Assembly: GCA_003448675.1 (NCBI GenBank)
Contig: DLXZ01000004.1
Location: 43,028 to 48,143, forward strand
Reading direction: 5' to 3'
DNA length: 5,116 bases
Origin: Porticoccaceae bacterium
Lineage (GTDB): Bacteria; Pseudomonadota; Gammaproteobacteria; Pseudomonadales; Porticoccaceae
The stretch's first letter is position 1. Each line of letters starts with the position of its first letter. The notes under the pieces were generated by a model that worked only from the letters and a program-made list of their open reading frames with translations, did not search any database and was not told the origin of the DNA. Position numbers and translations under genes: made by a program. This document shows positions 1-5,116 of this stretch, in pieces.

Positions 1-258
1 GGTATTTATGAACATCTGAAAACCGCCGTGGAAACCGGGCGCTGGCAAAATGGTGCTACTCTGAGCGAGGAGCAACGGGCGCTTTGCCTGCAGGCGGTCA
101 TTGCCTACGATCTGGAACATAAACCGGAGCATGAGCGGGTTGGCTACGTTGCTATGCCTACGGGTGCCTGTGGCAGCGAAAAGTTCGCTCCCGATGGAAT
201 CAACGCCGGGGCGGGGGATGACTATCGTCCGGTGAAGCTGCCGGAAAGCGATGCCTAA
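1..258 (+). CDS. YeaC-like DUF1315 family protein, 3' end (5' truncated by window edge)
   Basis: This is the last 85 codons of a gene that starts left of the window; frame 1 is open from base 1 to the TAA at 256-258. The visible protein begins GIYEHLKTAVETGRW and continues with LSEEQRALCLQAVIAYD, a pattern I recognise from the small DUF1315/YeaC family (E. coli YeaC has a similar VYQRL...AVELGKWPDG...LTAEQ stretch). By comparison with YeaC about 12-15 N-terminal residues are missing. The GTG at 28-30 is an internal valine codon, not the start. No signal peptide, membrane segment or catalytic motif is visible; the C-terminal 35 residues are glycine-, proline- and acid-rich and look disordered. 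The family has no established function that I know of. It lies 54 bases upstream of a DUF2797 gene on the same strand and is probably co-transcribed with it. Family call fairly sure, function unknown. Confidence 0.8.
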   Translation, partial: GIYEHLKTAVETGRWQNGATLSEEQRALCLQAVIAYDLEHKPEHERVGYVAMPTGACGSEKFAPDGINAGAGDDYRPVKLPESDA

Positions 259-298
259 ATCAAGCACACACCCGCTAATCAAGGTTCAATTGAGCGTC

Positions 299-304
299 GA
301 GGAA
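299..304 (+). promoter_or_regulatory. Ribosome binding site supporting the GTG start of the DUF2797 gene
   Basis: GAGGAA lies 8 bases before the GTG at 313. It decides the start, because the frame stays open back to 259 and offers no ATG, GTG or TTG between 259 and 312. Confidence 0.7.
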
Positions 305-312
305 GCAGATAC

Positions 313-1152
313 GTGGAACATTTAAGCAGCGGGCATCTGGAAAAAATGCAAGTAATCTTGCCCGAGACGGGTTCGGGTGCGGTCAACTACGCCCTGCCGC
401 TGGATGAGATCCGAGTGCCACTTAACCCACTGCTCGGCCAGCCCATACAGCTTGAATACAACGGCGCCATTCGTTGCGCCCACTGTGGTCGGGCCAGTAA
501 AAAAAGTTTTAACCAGGGTTTTTGTTTCCCGTGTTTTAAAAAACTGGCGCGTTGCGACAGCTGTATTGTCAGCCCGGAAAAATGCCATTTCGACCAGGGC
601 ACCTGTCGGGAGCCGGACTGGGCCGAGCGTTTTTGCATGACCGATCACTTTGTTTACCTGGCTAATTCCTCCGGTGTCAAAGTGGGCATCACTCGTGGTA
701 GCCAAATACCCACCCGCTGGATCGACCAGGGTGCAACCCAGGCACTGCCGATTATGCGCGTCAGTACGCGCTACCAATCCGGCCTGGTAGAGGATATTCT
801 GCGCCAGCATGTCGCCGATAAAACCAATTGGCGGGCTATGCTCAAGGGCAATGCCGGGGCGGTGGATCTGGCGGCCGTCCGCGATCAGCTCTTTGAAGCC
901 TGTAATGAAGAGCTCACTGCCTTGACCCAGCGTTTCGGTATTCAGGCGTTGATGCGGATTGAAGATGGCGAAACAGTGAATATCGATTACCCGGTGCTTG
1001 AGTTTCCGACAAAAATCACCAGTTTTAATCTCGATAAAAACCCCCTTGCCGAAGGGCGTTTGTTGGGTATCAAGGGTCAGTACCTGATACTCGATAGCGG
1101 CGTGATAAATATCCGAAAATACACGGCTTATGACATTAGCTTCAGGTATTAA
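313..1152 (+). CDS. DUF2797 family protein: cysteine-rich N-terminal region plus a GIY-YIG/T5orf172-like core
   Basis: A 279-residue protein that I recognise as DUF2797, a bacterial family without an established function as far as I know. Residues about 50-108 hold nine cysteines (C55, C58, C71, C74, C81, C84, C91, C98, C108), starting with CAHCG, which suggests one or two metal-binding knuckles, most likely zinc. Residues 114-129 (VYLANSSGVKVGITRG), then R135 and E160 in LVEDIL, resemble the order of conserved residues in GIY-YIG/T5orf172 nuclease-like domains; this is my inference. The C-terminus (about 230-273) has the family-typical KITSFNLDK and GQYLILDSGVINIRKYTAY segments, probably a small beta-rich domain. 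It is soluble, with no signal peptide or membrane helix. The GTG start is backed by a good ribosome binding site, and the N-terminus (SGHLEKM...) fits family members I recall. It is flanked by yeaC-like and pepN genes on the same strand. Confidence 0.88.
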   Translation: MEHLSSGHLEKMQVILPETGSGAVNYALPLDEIRVPLNPLLGQPIQLEYNGAIRCAHCGRASKKSFNQGFCFPCFKKLARCDSCIVSPEKCHFDQGTCREPDWAERFCMTDHFVYLANSSGVKVGITRGSQIPTRWIDQGATQALPIMRVSTRYQSGLVEDILRQHVADKTNWRAMLKGNAGAVDLAAVRDQLFEACNEELTALTQRFGIQALMRIEDGETVNIDYPVLEFPTKITSFNLDKNPLAEGRLLGIKGQYLILDSGVINIRKYTAYDISFRY

Positions 1153-1183
1153 ATTGGCGTTCTTTTAATAAGTAAGTGCCAAT
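1153..1183 (+). repeat. Inverted repeat directly after the DUF2797 stop codon
   Basis: ATTGGC (1153-1158) and GCCAAT (1178-1183) are perfect inverted copies; in RNA the stem extends to 9 pairs through two G-U wobbles and one U-A pair, around a 13-base AT-rich loop (1162-1174). No T tract follows, so it is not a standard intrinsic terminator. It could be a 3'-end stabiliser, a weak attenuator or an operator for pepN, or it could be chance. Confidence 0.35.
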
Positions 1184-1233
1184 CAACGACTGATCGAGTC
1201 AGCTTTAAAAGCAAAAAATCGAGAGAGACCACC

Positions 1234-3897
1234 ATGCTTTACCGTGACGCCCAGGCCAAAATCAACTATCTGAAAGACTATCGTCCACCTGAATTTTTAA
1301 TCGACAGTATCGATCTCTATATTAATCTGGGCGACGAGGAAACCCTGGTCACCGCCACCCTGAGTATGCGCCGGGCCGAAACCGGCGCCAAAAATAATCC
1401 TTTGGTGCTGGATGGCCAGGCGCTGGAGCTGCGGGAAATCGGGCTTAATGATACGGCACTCAAAACCGACGATTATCGGGTCGACGCCGAAAGCCTGACG
1501 GTTTTTTCCGTGCCCGATGCCTTTCAGCTAAAAACCAAAGTTGCCATTAAGCCTCAGGAAAACACCTCCCTGGAAGGCCTGTATAAATCCAGTTGTATGT
1601 ATTGCACCCAGTGTGAAGCCGAGGGTTTTCGTAAAATCACTTACTACCTTGACCGGCCGGATGTGATGGCGGATTTCACCACCACCATCGAAGCCGACAA
1701 AAAAGCCTGCCCGGTGTTGCTGTCCAACGGTAACCCGGTAGACAAAGGCGAGCTGAAAGGCGGTCGCCACTGGGCAACCTGGCGGGACCCTTTCAAAAAG
1801 CCCGCCTATCTGTTCGCGATGGTGGCAGGGCAACTGGCCTGCATCGAAGACAGTTTCACCACCATGAGTGGCCGGGAAGTGGCCCTGCGTATTTATGTCG
1901 AGGAAAAAGACCTGGATAAATGCGACCACGCCATGTCTTCCTTGAAGAATTCCATGGTGTGGGATGAGCAGGTCTACGGCCGCGAGTATGACCTGGATAT
2001 TTTCATGATCGTCGCTGTCGATGATTTCAATATGGGCGCCATGGAAAACAAGGGGCTCAATATATTTAATACCTCCTGCGTGCTGGCTAAGCCTGAAACC
2101 ACGACGGATGCAGGCTTTCAGCGGGTTGAAGCGGTGGTGGCCCACGAATATTTTCATAACTGGAGTGGTAATCGGGTGACCTGCCGCGACTGGTTCCAGC
2201 TCAGTCTCAAGGAAGGGTTTACCGTGTTTCGCGACGCCGAATTTTCCGCCGATATGGGTTCGCCCACGGTCAAGCGGGTGGAGGATGTCAACCTGCTGCG
2301 CACACTGCAGTTTGCCGAGGATGGCGGCCCTACCGCCCACCCGGTTCAGCCCGCTTCCTTTATGGAAATTTCCAATTTCTACACCCTCACCATTTATGAG
2401 AAGGGTGCCGAGGTGGTGCGCATGATCCACACCCTGTTGGGGCCGGAGGCCTTCAGAAAAGGCAGCGACCTGTATTTTGAGCGACACGATGGTCAGGCAG
2501 TGACTATCGAAGACTTCACCGCCGCCATGGCCGAGGTCAGCGGTCGCGACTTTAACCAGTTTCACCGTTGGTACACCCAGGCCGGCACGCCCCGTCTCTG
2601 GGTCCGCGGCACCTACGACCAAGGTACGCAAACCTATCGACTGGATGTTAAACAAAGCTGTCCGCCGACCCCGGAAGGTAAAGACAAGCAGCCCTTTTTG
2701 GTGCCCCTGCGTCTGGGCCTGGTGGGCAGTCAAGGTGATCTGCCCCTGTATGCTGCCGACATTGCCGAGGGTGAAACCGAAGTGGTGTTGGAGGTCAGCC
2801 AGGCCGAGCAGAGTTTTGTCTTTGAGCAGGTAGCCGAGGCGCCGGTGCCCTCGTTACTGAGGGGTTTTTCGGCGCCGGTGAAACTGGATTATCCCTACAG
2901 TCGTGAGGAGCTGGTCCACCTGATGGCCAGGGACAGCGACGGCTTCAACCGTTGGGAGGCCTGCAATCAACTGGCACTGGCGGTGTTGCAGGATCTGGTT
3001 AGTGCTAGTGTGCACAATACCGAGCTGGAGCTGGACTCCCGCCTGGTCGAAGCCTACCGAGGCCTACTTACCGACACCTCGCTGGATCGGGCCATGGTCG
3101 CGCTGATGCTGAGCTTGCCCACGGAGGCCTATTTAAGCGAGGAGGCCGATACCATCGAGGTCGAGGCCATCCATCAGGCTCGCCAGTTTGCCCGCCGTAC
3201 CCTGGGTGGCGTGCTGGAGCGGGAATTCATGCAGGTTTATCAAACTTTACAAGCCGAGAGCAAGAACCAGTCTTATGCCGCCAGCGGCGAGCAAATCGCC
3301 CGACGTAGTCTGAAAAACATTGCCCTGGCCTACCTGATGCAAAGCGATGGTGAGCCAGCCATCGACCTGGCCCATGCCCAGTATCAGCACGCGGATAACA
3401 TGACCGACGCCAGCGCCGCGCTGGCGGTGTTGGTCAACAGTGAAGCGGCCCGTGGGCGCGGTATTACCGAGCGGGTGCTGGCGGACTTTTACCAGCGCTG
3501 GCGCCATGAGGCCCTGGTGGTCAACCTGTGGCTCCAGATTCAGGCCCAGTGCACCCTGCCCGGTGGGCTAGAGCGGGTTTACGGGCTGCTGGAACACGAA
3601 GCGTTCGATATCACCAACCCCAACAAGGTGCGCTCGGTGATCGGTGCTTTCTGCGCCGGCAACGCCATCAATTTTCATCGCCCGGATGGCGAGGCCTACC
3701 ACTTCCTGACAGATCAAATACTCTCCCTCGACAGGCTCAACCCCCAGATCGCCTCGCGTCTGGTCACCCCGCTAACCCGCTGGCGCAAATACCCGGCCCG
3801 GTGCGCCGAGCAGATGCAAAACCAGCTCGAAAGACTCATGGGCGAACCGGGGTTGTCGAAGGATGTTTACGAGATTGTTAACAAGAGTCTGGCTTGA
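1234..3897 (+). CDS. pepN: Aminopeptidase N (M1 family zinc metallopeptidase)
   Basis: An 887-residue, full-length cytoplasmic M1 aminopeptidase that removes N-terminal residues from peptides in general protein turnover. E. coli PepN has 870 residues and the similarity runs throughout. The exopeptidase motif GAMEN is at 268-272, preceded by M267 (Met260 in E. coli). The zinc site is H304-E-Y-F-H308 with E327 in LKEG as third ligand; E305 is the general base. Y388 (TIYEKG) matches the transition-state tyrosine, and E128 in CTQCEAEG matches the E. coli residue that binds the free amino end. Expected domains: beta-sandwich 1-200, catalytic thermolysin-like 201-451, small beta 452-553, helical superhelix 554-887. 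All key residues are intact. The ATG follows GAGAGAG (1221-1227) at 6 bases. I see no clear sigma70 promoter in the 81 bases upstream, so it may be read from further up. A 60-base gap leads to the next gene. Confidence 0.98.
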   Translation: MLYRDAQAKINYLKDYRPPEFLIDSIDLYINLGDEETLVTATLSMRRAETGAKNNPLVLDGQALELREIGLNDTALKTDDYRVDAESLTVFSVPDAFQLKTKVAIKPQENTSLEGLYKSSCMYCTQCEAEGFRKITYYLDRPDVMADFTTTIEADKKACPVLLSNGNPVDKGELKGGRHWATWRDPFKKPAYLFAMVAGQLACIEDSFTTMSGREVALRIYVEEKDLDKCDHAMSSLKNSMVWDEQVYGREYDLDIFMIVAVDDFNMGAMENKGLNIFNTSCVLAKPETTTDAGFQRVEAVVAHEYFHNWSGNRVTCRDWFQLSLKEGFTVFRDAEFSADMGSPTVKRVEDVNLLRTLQFAEDGGPTAHPVQPASFMEISNFYTLTIYEKGAEVVRMIHTLLGPEAFRKGSDLYFERHDGQAVTIEDFTAAMAEVSGRDFNQFHRWYTQAGTPRLWVRGTYDQGTQTYRLDVKQSCPPTPEGKDKQPFLVPLRLGLVGSQGDLPLYAADIAEGETEVVLEVSQAEQSFVFEQVAEAPVPSLLRGFSAPVKLDYPYSREELVHLMARDSDGFNRWEACNQLALAVLQDLVSASVHNTELELDSRLVEAYRGLLTDTSLDRAMVALMLSLPTEAYLSEEADTIEVEAIHQARQFARRTLGGVLEREFMQVYQTLQAESKNQSYAASGEQIARRSLKNIALAYLMQSDGEPAIDLAHAQYQHADNMTDASAALAVLVNSEAARGRGITERVLADFYQRWRHEALVVNLWLQIQAQCTLPGGLERVYGLLEHEAFDITNPNKVRSVIGAFCAGNAINFHRPDGEAYHFLTDQILSLDRLNPQIASRLVTPLTRWRKYPARCAEQMQNQLERLMGEPGLSKDVYEIVNKSLA

Positions 3898-3944
3898 TCC
3901 CGCGCAAGGCCTGGGCGCTGACACTTGGTCAAAATAGCCCTTAA

Positions 3945-3950
3945 AAGGAG
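3945..3950 (+). promoter_or_regulatory. Ribosome binding site fixing the ATG start at 3958
   Basis: AAGGAG, within AAAAGGAG, lies 7 bases before the ATG at 3958. It rules out the longer reading from the TTG at 3925, which would place this site inside the coding region. Confidence 0.85.
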
Positions 3951-3957
3951 AAGGCTT

Positions 3958-4413
3958 ATGCGATTTCAAACCCTGGCGGATGTGCTCGATGTGGTAAAGG
4001 CCTTTCATAAGGCGCTGGCGGCGCAGTTTTCCGAGCTGGAGCAACTGACCACGTCAGAGCGCGCCCAACTGATGCTCGATTACCTTAACCGGCATGAACA
4101 GCATCTCAGTGAGGCCACGGCCCAGTACCGTGATGACGCTGACGTCGGTCTGTTAAACACCTGGTTGCAGTTCGCCCCGGAGTCTCACCCCGAAGACCTG
4201 GTGGCAAAGGTCCGGGGAGTGGATCTGAACGATGTCGACAGCATCGTTGCCGTGGCCCTGGAGGTGGACGACTATCTGGTTCAACTCTATCGCGATTTGT
4301 TGGCTGATTCAGAAACCGATGAGCTAAGGGAAGTCTTCGAAAGCTTGATTCAGCTGGAAAATAATGAGCGCCACAAGCTGGCGCGGGCGGCTTTTCGCCT
4401 GAACGATCTGTAA
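3958..4413 (+). CDS. Small all-helical protein, ferritin/rubrerythrin-like fold suspected
   Basis: A 151-residue acidic, soluble protein with no signal peptide or membrane segment. It reads as four amphipathic helices: about 5-30, 33-57, 91-117 and 119-148, with a loop at 58-90. The placement of acidic and histidine residues suggests a ferritin-like bundle: H17 and E26/E28 in the first helix, H46-E47 and H49 in the second, E102 and D104/D105 in the third, E134, E137 and H139 in the fourth. The canonical ExxH pair is not clean: the slot before H139 is N136, so metal binding is uncertain. I recall similar unnamed proteins in Pseudomonas- and Marinobacter-like genomes but no function. The strong ribosome binding site supports this ATG over an upstream TTG. 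It lies 60 bases after pepN with no terminator between, so co-expression is likely. The gene is certainly coding; fold moderately likely; role unknown. Confidence 0.8.
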   Translation: MRFQTLADVLDVVKAFHKALAAQFSELEQLTTSERAQLMLDYLNRHEQHLSEATAQYRDDADVGLLNTWLQFAPESHPEDLVAKVRGVDLNDVDSIVAVALEVDDYLVQLYRDLLADSETDELREVFESLIQLENNERHKLARAAFRLNDL

Positions 4414-4453
4414 ATTTGTGGCACGTTTTTACCGTGCTTTAACCAGAACCTAG

Positions 4454-4479
4454 CTTGGACTTAACCAGGATTGTTTTTT
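4454..4479 (+). terminator. Possible weak intrinsic terminator after the ferritin-like gene
   Basis: CTTGG (4454-4458) can pair with CCAGG (4465-4469), with one G-U pair and a 6-base loop. ATTG and six T (4474-4479) follow. The stem is short. It lies in the 74-base gap between convergent genes, where a + strand terminator is expected. A second small hairpin upstream (GCACG 4421-4425, CGTGC 4433-4437, then TTT) could help. Confidence 0.35.
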
Positions 4480-4487
4480 GCCTGCTG

Positions 4488-4946
4488 TTATCCGGCCAGC
4501 TGCCACTGCAGCAGCGTAAAGGGCCTCGGCGCATCCCTGTGGTGTTCAAACACCGCCTGGACGGGCGCGTCGATCACCACGTCCTGGGTGGGTTCGCCCA
4601 GTAAATTGCCCACCATGCGGATATTGCCGACCTCGGGCAGTTCCACCAGCACCACCAGGTAGGGTCCGTGATCCTTGAGCGCGGGGTGCACCGGGTGCCA
4701 GACCCGCTCCCAGCTGTAGATTCGCCCCTTGCCGTCAATCTCTTCCCAGCCCAGTTCAAAACTGTGACAGGCGTGGCAGAGCCACTCCGGCCCCCATTGC
4801 CAGTTGCGACAGCTCGTGCAGCGCTGCACCACGAGTTGGTTATTTCTCAGCCCTTCCCAGTAGGGGGTATCCAGCCCGTCCCGGCTGGGCATGGGCGCGG
4901 GCAAACCTTCCGGCAAATAGCATTCACTGGTTTCACGTTGGTTCAT
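4488..4946 (-). CDS. DUF35 protein: zinc ribbon plus OB-fold, acyl-CoA enzyme partner subunit
   Basis: A 152-residue protein with the full DUF35 layout. An N-terminal helical segment (about 22-37, GLDTPYWEGLRNNQL) leads into a rubredoxin-like zinc ribbon with C43-x-x-C46 and C57-x-x-C60, then an OB-fold (about 66-148) containing GRIYSWERVWHPVHP and PYLVVLVELPEVGN. Members of this family pair with thiolases, thiolase-like aldolases or MaoC-like hydratases (for example ChsH2 in mycobacterial steroid side-chain degradation), where the OB-fold helps bind or channel acyl-CoA. The neighbour here is a thiolase-like gene, so a two-subunit acyl-CoA enzyme is likely. The ATG at 4946-4944 overlaps that gene's TGA, and AGGAGA (4959-4954) lies 7 bases before it. 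The four zinc ligands are all present. The gene faces the + strand cluster and ends 74 bases from it. Substrate unknown; family call firm. Confidence 0.93.
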   Translation of the reverse strand: MNQRETSECYLPEGLPAPMPSRDGLDTPYWEGLRNNQLVVQRCTSCRNWQWGPEWLCHACHSFELGWEEIDGKGRIYSWERVWHPVHPALKDHGPYLVVLVELPEVGNIRMVGNLLGEPTQDVVIDAPVQAVFEHHRDAPRPFTLLQWQLAG

Positions 4947-5116
4947 GACAGGGTCTCCTCGCTGCCGAGTATGCAGTTGCTCACGGGCGTTACCATGGGC
5001 CCCGAGGTGACCATGGAGATACTCGCGTTTGCCACCTGATTGGGGGATTCACCCCGGATCTGTCGCACCGCCTCGACGATCAGTTCCAGCCCGTGCATAT
5101 AGCATTCGGCCAGATA
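4943..5116 (-). CDS. Thiolase-like (SCP-x/lipid-transfer type) acyl-CoA enzyme, C-terminal 57 residues (5' truncated by window edge)
   Basis: Read on the - strand from the right edge, one frame runs without stops to TGA at 4945-4943. It gives 57 residues: first YLAECYMHGLELIVEAVRQI, then RGESPNQVANASISMVTSGP, then MVTPVSNCILGSEETLS. The HG...EAVRQ-RGE...QV order is typical of the C-terminal end of SCP-x-like thiolases and of the related retro-aldolases (Ltp2 type), after the last catalytic loops. The nucleophile cysteine and GHP motif lie outside the window, so a true thiolase cannot be told from an aldolase or an inactive lipid-transfer homologue. Its stop overlaps the DUF35 start by ATGA, so the two are one operon and probably one complex, acting on CoA thioesters in the cytoplasm. 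The family call rests on a short stretch plus the DUF35 partner. Confidence 0.8.
   Translation of the reverse strand, partial: YLAECYMHGLELIVEAVRQIRGESPNQVANASISMVTSGPMVTPVSNCILGSEETLS
4954..4959 (-). promoter_or_regulatory. Ribosome binding site of the DUF35 gene, inside the thiolase-like gene
   Basis: On the - strand AGGAGA lies 7 bases before the DUF35 ATG and within the last codons of the upstream gene. This suits translational coupling of the two subunits. Confidence 0.75.

Noticed and set aside
256..315. yeaC-like and DUF2797 genes share a frame with one TAA and 18 sense codons between them, suggesting stop read-through fusion
   Set aside because: An open stretch of 18 codons is common by chance, the GTG has its own good ribosome binding site, and the bases after the stop show no known read-through signal.
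322..810. 162-residue open frame on the - strand inside the DUF2797 gene
   Set aside because: The + strand frame carries a recognisable family with clustered cysteines; the antisense frame has no recognisable domain.
1153..1233. sigma70 promoter for pepN
   Set aside because: TTGGCG (1155 region) and TTTAAA (1204-1209) each resemble a box, but neither has a partner at a 16-18 base spacing.
1528..2733. 401-residue open frame on the - strand inside pepN
   Set aside because: It is antisense to the most conserved part of pepN, its predicted protein matches no family I know, and it arises from the GC-rich codon bias of pepN.
3925..3957. TTG start giving an 11-residue longer ferritin-like protein
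   Set aside because: A strong AAGGAG lies 7 bases before the ATG at 3958, and the extra residues (MVKIALKRRRL) include the translated ribosome binding site.
4439..4468. Direct repeat TTAACCAG at 4439-4446 and 4461-4468
   Set aside because: Eight bases repeated twice in a short gap is weak; there are no further copies nearby and no element between them.
4668..5039. 123-residue open frame on the + strand across the DUF35 and thiolase-like genes
   Set aside because: It is antisense to two well-supported overlapping genes and shows no recognisable motif.

Overview
The window reads as an ordinary chromosomal segment of a Gram-negative gammaproteobacterium. A complete PepN-type aminopeptidase N resembles the enterobacterial enzyme from end to end. 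It sits behind a DUF2797 gene and a YeaC-like (DUF1315) gene, an order I recall from Pseudomonas. The facing acyl-CoA (thiolase/DUF35) genes are common in lipid- or steroid-degrading marine and soil gammaproteobacteria. The finer taxonomy is a guess from recall, not something the sequence settles.

Layout on the + strand: the 3' end of a yeaC-like gene (1-258); a GTG-started, cysteine-rich DUF2797 gene (313-1152); pepN (1234-3897); and a small all-helical, ferritin-like protein (3958-4413). All four point the same way with gaps of 54, 81 and 60 bases. No convincing intrinsic terminator separates them, so partial or full co-transcription is plausible. A short hairpin directly after the DUF2797 stop is the only structured element in these gaps. 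A weak stem followed by a T tract (4454-4479) may end the + strand unit.

Layout on the - strand: a convergent operon enters from the right edge. It holds the last 57 codons of a thiolase-like (SCP-x/lipid-transfer type) gene (4943-5116), whose stop overlaps, as ATGA, the start of a DUF35 zinc-ribbon/OB-fold gene (4488-4946). Such pairs typically form a two-subunit acyl-CoA enzyme, so this operon probably belongs to beta-oxidation-like or side-chain degradation metabolism and is functionally separate from the peptidase cluster.

I see no tRNA, rRNA, CRISPR array, insertion sequence, attachment site or sign of recent transfer. I found no clearly new multi-gene system. The points most worth a second look are the apparent GIY-YIG/T5orf172-like signature in the DUF2797 protein behind a nine-cysteine N-terminal region, and the uncharacterised ferritin-like protein next to pepN.
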